From: Bacteroidales bacterium UBA714
GTDB lineage: Bacteria > Bacteroidota > Bacteroidia > Bacteroidales > UBA932
Direction of reading: 5' to 3'
Assembly: GCA_002298075.1 (NCBI GenBank)
Contig: DBLW01000188.1
Span: forward strand, 1 to 15,566
Length of the DNA: 15,566 bases
The position numbers and the translations under genes are program-made. The notes under the pieces are model-generated. The model was not told the origin of the DNA, did no database searches, and worked only from the letters and a program-made list of their open reading frames with translations. Positions 1-7,354 of the stretch are shown here, piece after piece. Position 1 is the stretch's first letter. The number at the start of each line of letters is the position of its first letter.

Positions 1-1328
1 AGAATGCCGAAAATGAAAGTCACAATGAAAACCGCATTCCAGCCGAGCGTACCATGCCCGGCCATCCATCCGAAACCGACACCGGAAATCAGAGTGGCCG
101 CATAACAGAATATGCCCACGAAACCGTTTGCCGAAGCCGAGGCCTTCTTGGTGGCATACTGCGACGCACTAACACCGAGCAGCGCCTGCGGTCCATATAC
201 AAAGAAACTTGAAAGCACTATGAACAGGGCATTGAAAATCCATGGAGCATCAGACGGCGTTAGCCAGAAGCATATGAAACTCAAAGTCGCGCCCGCCATA
301 CAGATGACACAGGTGCGTATTGTCCTGTTTTTCATGAACCTGTCTGTGAACCATCCCGCCACAAGCGTTCCAAGAACCCCTCCGATAAGCTCCGACGCGG
401 CCACAATGCTTGCCGACAACGAAATGTCGAATCCCTTATACTGAGTAAGAAAAGACGTTCCCCATTCAAGAATCGTGAACCGTATCACATATACACAGAA
501 ATCAGCCACGGCCACAATCCATATGTAAGGATTCCTGAACACCATCCTGTTGACGAACTTCTTGAATGCGGCCCCGGTCAGCTGATGTTCATCCTCCCCT
601 GCCAAAACGGAATCAGATACAACAGTTCCCTCACCGTGCTCCATAGCCTCAAGCTCCTCTATCTCCGGAAGGCCTACAGAAGAAGGCGTGTCACGCAAGG
701 CCATATACAGGGCCACAGCCCCCACAAGCGACATGGCGGCCGGAACAGCGAAACAAAGCTGCCAATTGCTGTAACCGAAACGGGAAAGCATCCAGCCGCA
801 CAATGCCACGACAACTCCCGCACCTATGGAATGGGAAGAATTCCAAATCGACTGCTTGGTGGCAAGCTCCGAAGGCCTGAACCAATGGGCCATCAAAGAC
901 GCGCACGGAGGATATCCCATGCCATGCACATAGCCGTTAAGCACCCAAAGCGAACCTATTATATATACAAGGGCGACAGTGGCCTTCCCTTCAGAGTCAA
1001 GCACATTTATAAGGCCGTCAATCCTCGGGCTGAAGCATATTGCAAAATTTATAAGGCAGGAAAGCACCAGACCGAGAGTCATGAGAACCCTGCGGTTGTA
1101 TCTGTCCGCGATGAACCCGTTGACAAAACGCGATATGCCATACACGATTCCGTTCAGCGACAGGAAGATACCGAGCTGCACCTTTGTTATGCCGAGAGTT
1201 TCCTCCATGGCAGGAATCGCCGCACTGAAATTCTTGCGGAGGAAATAATAGAAAATGTAGCCTATTATAAGGGCCACAAGAGTCCTCCATTGCCAATAAT
1301 TGTACTTTTTCTTAGTTGCCGTATCCAT
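1..1328 (-). CDS. glpT: GlpT/UhpT-type organophosphate:phosphate antiporter (3' end outside window)
   Basis: Inner-membrane transporter of the OPA family of the major facilitator superfamily. These proteins exchange a sugar- or glycerol-phosphate for inorganic phosphate. The visible 442 residues are mostly hydrophobic helices around a charged central loop (about residues 212-262). Family landmarks are clear: YYFLRKNFSAAIP near residue 28 matches the GlpT helix 1 signature, SRFVNGFIADR lies at about 66-76, and IWNSSHSIGAG at 161-171. Arg31, His166 and Arg283 line up with E. coli GlpT Arg45, His165 and Arg269, the substrate-binding residues. GlpT is about 450 residues, so only the last few are missing. 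Start is the ATG at 1328, 29 bp after the sulfatase stop. Last visible gene of the operon. Together with the GDPD and the dehydrogenase, glycerol-3-phosphate is the most likely substrate, but a hexose-phosphate or other organophosphate cannot be excluded. The family call is secure; the substrate is inferred. Confidence 0.88.
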   Translation of the reverse strand, partial: MDTATKKKYNYWQWRTLVALIIGYIFYYFLRKNFSAAIPAMEETLGITKVQLGIFLSLNGIVYGISRFVNGFIADRYNRRVLMTLGLVLSCLINFAICFSPRIDGLINVLDSEGKATVALVYIIGSLWVLNGYVHGMGYPPCASLMAHWFRPSELATKQSIWNSSHSIGAGVVVALCGWMLSRFGYSNWQLCFAVPAAMSLVGAVALYMALRDTPSSVGLPEIEELEAMEHGEGTVVSDSVLAGEDEHQLTGAAFKKFVNRMVFRNPYIWIVAVADFCVYVIRFTILEWGTSFLTQYKGFDISLSASIVAASELIGGVLGTLVAGWFTDRFMKNRTIRTCVICMAGATLSFICFWLTPSDAPWIFNALFIVLSSFFVYGPQALLGVSASQYATKKASASANGFVGIFCYAATLISGVGFGWMAGHGTLGWNAVFIVTFIFGI

Positions 1329-1357
1329 ATATATAAGGGTTTTGTCCAAAAATGCTT

Positions 1358-2965
1358 TCAATCCGTACCTCCGGCATTCTTCCGCCGAGCCGCCTTCATC
1401 TTCTTCTGTTCAATCTTCCAGATGTCATATTTGTCCACAATCTCCCCCGCCTCAATCTTCTTCCACTCCTCCGGATAGTATTTCTGCACATAAGGACGCG
1501 GACGGTTCTCATCGCGCCGGTCCTCTGCCAGCACCCTTGTAAGCCGGTCCTCAATGCCCCTGTCCGGATGTTTTGCAAGCCAGCTGTCCATCAGCGCACG
1601 CATTTGGTTAAGCACATCCAGCATCTGAGGGTCCCCGGCAAGATTATGCAGGCAGAAAGGGTCCGCAATATAGTCATAAAGTTCCTCAACAGGCTTGCTT
1701 TTCGCAAAAAACAGCATCTGCGCCTCATTCAGAAGGCCCTGATCCTTCATAGTGCGCATCACATGCAGGGCCGGGCGGTAAAACTCCTGATACATATGGT
1801 GCGGGTCATAAGGCACATGGGGCATATAATTGCGCACATAAGTATATCTGTCAGTATGCACACCGCGGATGCATTCGAAAATCTCGTCCCAGGTGTCACG
1901 CGCAAGATAAAGCCAGTCATGACCGCCGTTCCGCTCATCCGGGGCGTTGAAAACATCCAGCGGCTTGCCCTGATAATAATCCGGAATATCCACCCCGGCC
2001 AGTTTGAGTATGGTAGCAGGAATATCCAGCTCGCTCACAAGGTCGTCAACCACGGCGTGCTTCACACCTTTGCCCCAGACAATCATAGGTATCTTCGTGC
2101 CGTCTTCGTACATGAAGCCCTTTGCCCTAAGCTCCGCCCTGCCGTTGTCAGCAATGAATATCACTATCGTATTGTCCAGCAGTCCCTTCTCTTCAAGCTG
2201 GTCCATGACCATTCCGAACTGCGCGTCCATATACTCCACCTGGTCAAGATAGCAGGCGAACTCCTCACGTATCTTCGGATGGTCCGCGAGATACGGAGGG
2301 AGAACTACAGACGCAGGATTGACTGGATGCTCCGACTGGGCCCTGATGGCCTTCCACCAGTCGCCACGGTGCGTATTGTAAAGCGTAACCTGCGAGAAGA
2401 ACGGGGCATCTTCCGGCATTATGTCATACAGTTTGTCGAAAAGGCCGAAATGCCTCACCCCGTCATACGGGCCTACATTCTCGAATTTGAAATTCAAATC
2501 AAGCTTGCGGCTGCTCTCATGGTCATTATGCGTGACAGGATTCTCGAAGCAGTCCCTGTTGCCCAGGATGCAGGTATATCCCGCGTCACGGAGATATGCT
2601 GTGAAAGGTCTCACAGTCCTGTCCGGAAGCGGCACATCATGATTGCTGCGGTGGTTATGCGTACCGGTTATCGTATGGTGCAGTCCCGTCATCATGGAAG
2701 ATCTGGTCGGTGAGCTGAGCGGGGCCACGCAGCGCGCATTGGTGTACATGACCCCCTCTGCAGCAAGCCTGTCAAGATTAGGGGTATGCACATCAGTCCT
2801 GCCGTAGCAGCCAAGGTCAAGGGTCATGTCCTCCGCAAGGATGAACATTATGTTCGGGCGTCCGTCAGGCTTGTCCCCCTGTCCGTCCTGGCCGCAAGAA
2901 GAAAGGGCAAGGCCACCTATCGCAGCCGCACCCATCAATGGGAATATCTGTTTATGGAAATTCAT
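1358..2965 (-). CDS. Sulfatase-family lipoprotein, Ser-type active site
   Basis: Alkaline-phosphatase-superfamily sulfatase, predicted to hydrolyse sulfate esters or N-sulfate in the periplasm or at the cell surface. From the ATG at 2965 the protein has 535 residues and a lipoprotein signal peptide ending LALSSC (Cys24). An in-frame GTG at 2998 would add 11 residues ahead of the signal peptide and overlap the upstream stop, so 2965 is preferred. Core motifs: PNIMFILAEDM (residues 37-47, first metal site, with ED instead of the more usual DD), APLSSPTRSSMMTG (81-94, catalytic motif), GTHNHRS just after it, and FIADNG followed by YEDGTKIPMIVWGKG in the C-terminal half. The residue to be converted to formylglycine is Ser84, not Cys, so maturation would need an anSME-type enzyme, which is not in this window. 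The motif layout resembles the heparan N-sulfatase-like branch, but the substrate cannot be read from sequence. Members of this superfamily can also act on phosphoesters, a live alternative in this phosphodiesterase-rich operon. Confidence 0.9.
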   Translation of the reverse strand: MNFHKQIFPLMGAAAIGGLALSSCGQDGQGDKPDGRPNIMFILAEDMTLDLGCYGRTDVHTPNLDRLAAEGVMYTNARCVAPLSSPTRSSMMTGLHHTITGTHNHRSNHDVPLPDRTVRPFTAYLRDAGYTCILGNRDCFENPVTHNDHESSRKLDLNFKFENVGPYDGVRHFGLFDKLYDIMPEDAPFFSQVTLYNTHRGDWWKAIRAQSEHPVNPASVVLPPYLADHPKIREEFACYLDQVEYMDAQFGMVMDQLEEKGLLDNTIVIFIADNGRAELRAKGFMYEDGTKIPMIVWGKGVKHAVVDDLVSELDIPATILKLAGVDIPDYYQGKPLDVFNAPDERNGGHDWLYLARDTWDEIFECIRGVHTDRYTYVRNYMPHVPYDPHHMYQEFYRPALHVMRTMKDQGLLNEAQMLFFAKSKPVEELYDYIADPFCLHNLAGDPQMLDVLNQMRALMDSWLAKHPDRGIEDRLTRVLAEDRRDENRPRPYVQKYYPEEWKKIEAGEIVDKYDIWKIEQKKMKAARRKNAGGTD

Positions 2966-2994
2966 ACCAATAAAAATCATCATTATGCACATTA

Positions 2995-4629
2995 TCACTG
3001 CCCGTCATTAAATCCGCAAGAAGGGTCCACAACCGTCTTGGAACCGGCCTCTGTACCCCCGACATAAAGAGGGCTATAATTAGACGCGCTCAGCACAATC
3101 TCCTCTCCCGCACGGTTCAGAGTACCGGCAATCCTGCAATTTTTCACCACAAGGGCATTTCCTCCCTGGGCGATTATCATCCCTATATTGCCGAATTTCC
3201 AGTTGGATATGTATGACTCTCCCGTTGTCCGGCATCCGTCTATCACAGTGCTTGCCGCACATCCTGACGAAATGATTCCGCCTGTGAAATATTTTCCCTC
3301 ATGTCCCCGGGCGGACACGATTTTTCCGCTGAAGACGCAATCCTTGATATGGCCCTGGCAGGTCTTCTCCTGGAACGAGCCTATTCCGCCGGCATTGCGT
3401 TCAAGAGCGGCCGCATTAAGGCTAATCGTCCCGGAATATGTGCACCCGGCGATTCTGTTGCAGGCATTCACACGGCCAGTGACGCCTCCCACACGTGTCT
3501 TTGCAGGCCCCTCAAGCGTTATGTCACCTGAAGCCGTGCAATTTTCCATCACATAGCTGGCTGCATCTCCCGACTGCACAAAGCTTTGCGTATTGGAGAT
3601 GATGCCTCCCGCATAATTCCAATTTCCCTTGTCCCCGCATTTGCAGGTAATGTTCCCGAGATTCGAGCATTCCTTTATCGTACATACGCCCTCATCTGAA
3701 TCCGAGCCATACGCCCCCACAAGGCCACCTATCATATGATACGCTCCAGAAGCAGCCTCAACAGAAGTGAAAGAATGGTCTGCATTGTTCGTGCAGCCGG
3801 TCATTGTAAGGCCGTTGGATGCCTTGCCTATCAATCCGCCGGGAATAACGCAGAGCTTTGAGGCATTGGTGACATCAACTGTCACGGCCACATGATTGTT
3901 CACATTCTCCAGCACTGCCCCATGCGCATCAGCCGCGAGTGCCCCTATATGGGTCTCCGATTTCAGTTCTCCTGTCACGGAAACCGTCCCCAGAAGATTC
4001 AGATTCTTCACAGAACCTTTGAGCATCTTGAACATCCCCACTTTCGGCTCAGAAGAAGATATGGCCAAAGTCAGCGAATGTCCCCGGCCGTCTATCTCCA
4101 CTCCGGAAGGCAGCTGCTGAATAGGGAAGCACTCAAGAGAAGAGACGTCCACATCAGCATAGAGGAGTATTTTTCCGTCCTCCGCCCATTTCGAAAGGTC
4201 CGGTTCCTCTGCCGCAAGAGCAATTGCCATATCGGCCATGTCTGTCGCGTTATATATTCCCTTGGGAGCCGTGAACGGTTCTTGCGTTACGGTTATTGTC
4301 CGGGAAGTGCCAGTGGAAAGCGTGATTATCACTTTCCCTGTACGTGGAGAGGCATCCGAGTTCTTTCCCACAGTCAGGGCCACGGTCACCGTAGCCTCAC
4401 TTGCCGGCTCCGAATATGACGAAAGAGTCATCCACGGCTCGCATGCCGCGCTCCAGCTGCAATTGGACTTTACCGTGAACTTCCGCGTCTCACCCTCAGG
4501 AATGACAGAAATGGCAAGAGGCGACACTGTCAATGACTCCTCAACGGCATTCCTGTCAGGGGCGCAAGATGCACATATGACGGCAGACACTGCAAGTGAA
4601 AGCGTCAAGAACAAATCAGAAAGTTTCAT
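2995..4629 (-). CDS. BACON-GLUG repeat surface lipoprotein
   Basis: Predicted outer-membrane lipoprotein of 544 residues, probably a surface binding protein; no catalytic motif is visible. The ATG at 4629 starts a signal peptide ending ICASC (Cys22, a weak lipobox); upstream in-frame codons would overlap the preceding gene, so this start is preferred. Residues about 33-118 form a BACON domain, recognisable by the SNCSWSA and TQEPF motifs at its edges. A linker leads to a GLUG-type repeat domain (about 175-544) with eight coils. Seven coils carry one Cys at the same place (279, 321, 364, 396, 431, 466, 498); in the first coil it is Val243. This is expected to fold as a right-handed beta-helix. 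The repeat domain and the ending KNCRIAG to GFNDGQ match the C-terminal domain of the GDPD gene next upstream, 25 bp away, so the two are paralogous in that part. A role as substrate-binding partner or adhesin is inferred from context. Confidence 0.82.
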   Translation of the reverse strand: MKLSDLFLTLSLAVSAVICASCAPDRNAVEESLTVSPLAISVIPEGETRKFTVKSNCSWSAACEPWMTLSSYSEPASEATVTVALTVGKNSDASPRTGKVIITLSTGTSRTITVTQEPFTAPKGIYNATDMADMAIALAAEEPDLSKWAEDGKILLYADVDVSSLECFPIQQLPSGVEIDGRGHSLTLAISSSEPKVGMFKMLKGSVKNLNLLGTVSVTGELKSETHIGALAADAHGAVLENVNNHVAVTVDVTNASKLCVIPGGLIGKASNGLTMTGCTNNADHSFTSVEAASGAYHMIGGLVGAYGSDSDEGVCTIKECSNLGNITCKCGDKGNWNYAGGIISNTQSFVQSGDAASYVMENCTASGDITLEGPAKTRVGGVTGRVNACNRIAGCTYSGTISLNAAALERNAGGIGSFQEKTCQGHIKDCVFSGKIVSARGHEGKYFTGGIISSGCAASTVIDGCRTTGESYISNWKFGNIGMIIAQGGNALVVKNCRIAGTLNRAGEEIVLSASNYSPLYVGGTEAGSKTVVDPSCGFNDGQ

Positions 4630-4654
4630 TTCATCAGAATTTATGGTTAGTCTA

Positions 4655-6850
4655 TCATTGCTCCGCATTGAACCCGTTTGAGGAAAGCGACACGATTCCG
4701 GCTGCTGTGCCTGAGCCGGTGAACATCCAGTCCGCAAGATTATCCGCCGAAATCACAATTTCTTCTCCGGAACGGTTTATCATGCCTGCTATCAGGCAAT
4801 TCTTTATCGCGCACCCTGCCCGTTTCGGACGTCCGGCAAGCATTCCCACGGACACAGCCGCAGGTGCCCCGACATAAGCTGTCCGGGAAGTAGTACAATT
4901 TTCTGCCGTGACAACAACTCCGTCAGCAGTGTTTCCGAATATCCCACCGATATAATTGTCAGGCCCGGCGACAGACTTGTGCGCTCCGGAGAACGTGCAC
5001 CCGTCAATAAGCCCGTACACATTCTTTTCGACCATGCCGACCATACCTCCGACGACAAAATCCCGCTTGGAAGCCTCCCTGTTCTCTATCGAGCCGTCTG
5101 CCCGGCAATCCTTTATAAGAAATGACGAATTGGAATATGCGGCAATCTGTCCGGCACGCACCTTTGCTCCGCCTGAAATCACATAAGCTCCCGAGTACGA
5201 GCAATCCTCGAAAACCAAGCAAGGCTCATCCCCGGAGGCAACCTTTGAAGCCGGCTTTCCGGCAAGCCCTCCGACATAACTCCATGCGGACGAATTGCTT
5301 CCGGCGAAATTGATTGAGGTTGAGCTTGTGCAGGAACTTATGTTCACATGGCCCTCATCAGCATTGTTTGCGCCGAACATTCCGCCGTACTGCAAAGCCG
5401 CACCGGATTCATACGTCATCTCACCTTCAGACACGCACCCTGTCATGGTTATGTCATTCCACACCTTTCCTACAAGCCCGCCCATGAATACTGTTCCGGC
5501 GGCATCCGGACTGTTGAAAATCTGCACAGCCTTGTTCGTGCAATTCTCTACCACAGCCCCGTCAGCGACAGATGCCAGGCTTCCGAACCACACCGGGGAA
5601 GCATCGGTTGAAGATTCCATAGTCCCGGCAATGGTGAGATTGCGCACCGTTCCCGTAAGTTTCCTCACAAAGCCGACATATGGCGAATCCCCTTTGTAAT
5701 TTATCGTAACAGTATGTCCGTTCCCGTCAAATATGCCGCTGAACTCAGCGAAAGGCGTATAATCGTCAAGAACCAAATCCGTCTTAAGCACAACAACTCC
5801 CGACTCATCCGCAAAACTGTCCGCCGAAGGGTCGGAAATCACGGCACCGAGGAAAGCCTCGAAATCCTCCTTGCTTGAAATACCGTCATATTTTGTCTCC
5901 ACATTGGACAACTTGCTGATGAGCCATGCAGGATAATTGGTGCAGATGGTCTTGAAATACGGATAATTGCGCAAGTACCAGTTCACGGCGGATTCCGACC
6001 AGACGGCATTTCCGTCTCCCGCCTGCTTATCGACATTATAGACGCTCACAGCTATGCCGGCATCAACAAATTCCTTGAGAGTCCTCTGCCCGTTTCCGCC
6101 GGCCTCAGGCCCCATCTGTCCGGAAGCCGACATGTTTATCCAGTTGAAACCGAATTTCCCGAAATTCTGGGCAGACTTTCCCGAATTCATAGCAATCTCA
6201 AGACCCGCCTGGCAAGCATATCCCCATGCGCTCTTCATAGCATTATCATTGGAGCCTGTGCAATGCAAATGCACAAAATGTCTTGCACCCATCTGCGTCA
6301 CAATTTCGCATATCCTCCTTGCCGCATTCACGACATACTGGGGCTGCGAAACAGGCATATTGATTTTCTTTATGTCCACCACCAGCCTCGTGCAGCTGCC
6401 CTCAACCATAACTTCACGGATAAAATCCTCCAGCACCGGAATCTGCTCGCCGTTCGAAAGCCTGCCTGCAGCCCTGATTTCCGCTACCGTAGCCTTATGC
6501 GGTTCCAGTCCGTTCACCTCGCAATTCCCGTTGGCATGCGCCACGATGATGCCGTTGTCCTTTGTCCAATACACATCACACTCAACTCCGTACGCACCGA
6601 CCGACATCGCATACCTCAGCGATGCGAGCGAATTGGCAGGCAAGCCGGACTCTGCCGAACCTCCCATATGCGCAGTCACCCTGTTTGAGCATGCGGCAGG
6701 CCTCATCAGCCCGTCATCCACAGGCACGGAAGGGTCCGGAATCCTGTCCCAGTCCGGCTCTGCAGGCCATTTGTCCTTGCTGCAACCGGCAAAAAGCGCC
6801 GCTGCGGCCACCAAAAGAAATATCGCTATCCTATTCATATCTGTTCTCAT
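4655..6850 (-). CDS. Glycerophosphodiester phosphodiesterase-GLUG fusion lipoprotein
   Basis: Lipoprotein of 731 residues joining an N-terminal GDPD domain to a GLUG repeat domain. GDPD enzymes split glycerophosphodiesters into glycerol-3-phosphate and an alcohol. Signal peptide ends ALFAGC (Cys23). GDPD landmarks: TAHMGG (His61) in place of the usual HRG, PANS in place of PENT, GAYGVECDVYWTKDNG (Glu90, Asp92 metal ligands), HANG (His105) in place of HD, VVDIKK (Asp159) in place of EIK, and TICTNYPAWL (301-310) closing the barrel. Both catalytic histidines are kept, but the phosphate-binding Arg is Met62, so activity or specificity may differ. Residues about 372-731 hold eight GLUG coils with a regular Cys (437, 472, 507, 550, 582, 618, 652, 685). 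The ATG at 6850 overlaps the upstream stop as ATGA, suggesting translational coupling; an internal ATG at 6838 would also leave an intact signal peptide. GDPD fold membership is clear; turnover is not proven. Confidence 0.85.
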   Translation of the reverse strand: MRTDMNRIAIFLLVAAAALFAGCSKDKWPAEPDWDRIPDPSVPVDDGLMRPAACSNRVTAHMGGSAESGLPANSLASLRYAMSVGAYGVECDVYWTKDNGIIVAHANGNCEVNGLEPHKATVAEIRAAGRLSNGEQIPVLEDFIREVMVEGSCTRLVVDIKKINMPVSQPQYVVNAARRICEIVTQMGARHFVHLHCTGSNDNAMKSAWGYACQAGLEIAMNSGKSAQNFGKFGFNWINMSASGQMGPEAGGNGQRTLKEFVDAGIAVSVYNVDKQAGDGNAVWSESAVNWYLRNYPYFKTICTNYPAWLISKLSNVETKYDGISSKEDFEAFLGAVISDPSADSFADESGVVVLKTDLVLDDYTPFAEFSGIFDGNGHTVTINYKGDSPYVGFVRKLTGTVRNLTIAGTMESSTDASPVWFGSLASVADGAVVENCTNKAVQIFNSPDAAGTVFMGGLVGKVWNDITMTGCVSEGEMTYESGAALQYGGMFGANNADEGHVNISSCTSSTSINFAGSNSSAWSYVGGLAGKPASKVASGDEPCLVFEDCSYSGAYVISGGAKVRAGQIAAYSNSSFLIKDCRADGSIENREASKRDFVVGGMVGMVEKNVYGLIDGCTFSGAHKSVAGPDNYIGGIFGNTADGVVVTAENCTTSRTAYVGAPAAVSVGMLAGRPKRAGCAIKNCLIAGMINRSGEEIVISADNLADWMFTGSGTAAGIVSLSSNGFNAEQ

Positions 6851-7320
6851 ATAAGATCGTCAGCCTCCTGATTCACGACATAGTCCCGGAACTCTCCCGA
6901 CGGCACGGAAACCCTCAAAGTAAACGAACGCCTCTGACCGTCATTCGGGCGCACAGCCAGGCCTATCCCCTTTTCATGATGCTCATACATCCCGGTCCCC
7001 CATGTGTCCGGATAGGTAGTCGTAATATCAACCGTTGTAAGCACAACCCAGCCTGGAGCTTCAAGAATCTCGGCAGACCACCCTTCACGGCTGAGGGAAG
7101 CACCCCGGTTCACGACAACGGATGCAGAGAACTCCTCTGCCCCATCTATGGCAGTCCCGTCTGCGGCAAAGTCCGAAGGAGCAGGAAACAGGGATATGCG
7201 CACATCCGAAGACATATGGTCCGTGCCGTCCTTATAGCATCCTGACACGGCAAGAGCAGCAAAAGCAAGCGCCACTGCCGCCAGAAAAGTCAAACTCTTA
7301 TTTATTTGCTTCATAATCAT
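6847..7320 (-). CDS. Small lipoprotein with BACON-like domain
   Basis: Predicted 157-residue lipoprotein. The signal peptide ends LAVSGC (Cys28). The rest is one beta-rich domain: a first strand region around DVRISLFPAP, then APGWVVLTT (about residues 87-95), a glycine- and tyrosine-rich insertion, and RRSFTLRVSVPSG ending DYVVNQEADDLI. The closing pattern, a basic patch, strands, then VNQEA, is typical of BACON and related Ig-like domains of Bacteroidetes surface proteins. No catalytic residues are seen. It follows SusD by 34 bp and overlaps the GDPD gene by 4 bp, the position where surface glycan-binding proteins usually sit in a PUL, so substrate binding is the likely role. Two ATGs are possible, 7320 and 7314; the second gives the more typical MKQINK signal start. 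The domain call is moderate because the sequence is short and divergent. Confidence 0.75.
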   Translation of the reverse strand: MIMKQINKSLTFLAAVALAFAALAVSGCYKDGTDHMSSDVRISLFPAPSDFAADGTAIDGAEEFSASVVVNRGASLSREGWSAEILEAPGWVVLTTVDITTTYPDTWGTGMYEHHEKGIGLAVRPNDGQRRSFTLRVSVPSGEFRDYVVNQEADDLI

Positions 7321-7354
7321 ATTGTTTTATTCATGTCACGACATTCCCGGACTC

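Noticed and set aside
585..1478. Plus-strand open frame of 297 codons
   Set aside because: Antisense to the GlpT-type antiporter and the end of the sulfatase; the opposite strand has conserved transporter residues, this one has none.
1352..2713. Long plus-strand open frame of 453 codons
   Set aside because: Lies exactly antisense to the sulfatase, which has all family motifs; the translation is rich in His/Arg/Val with no domain and reflects codon bias of the opposite strand.
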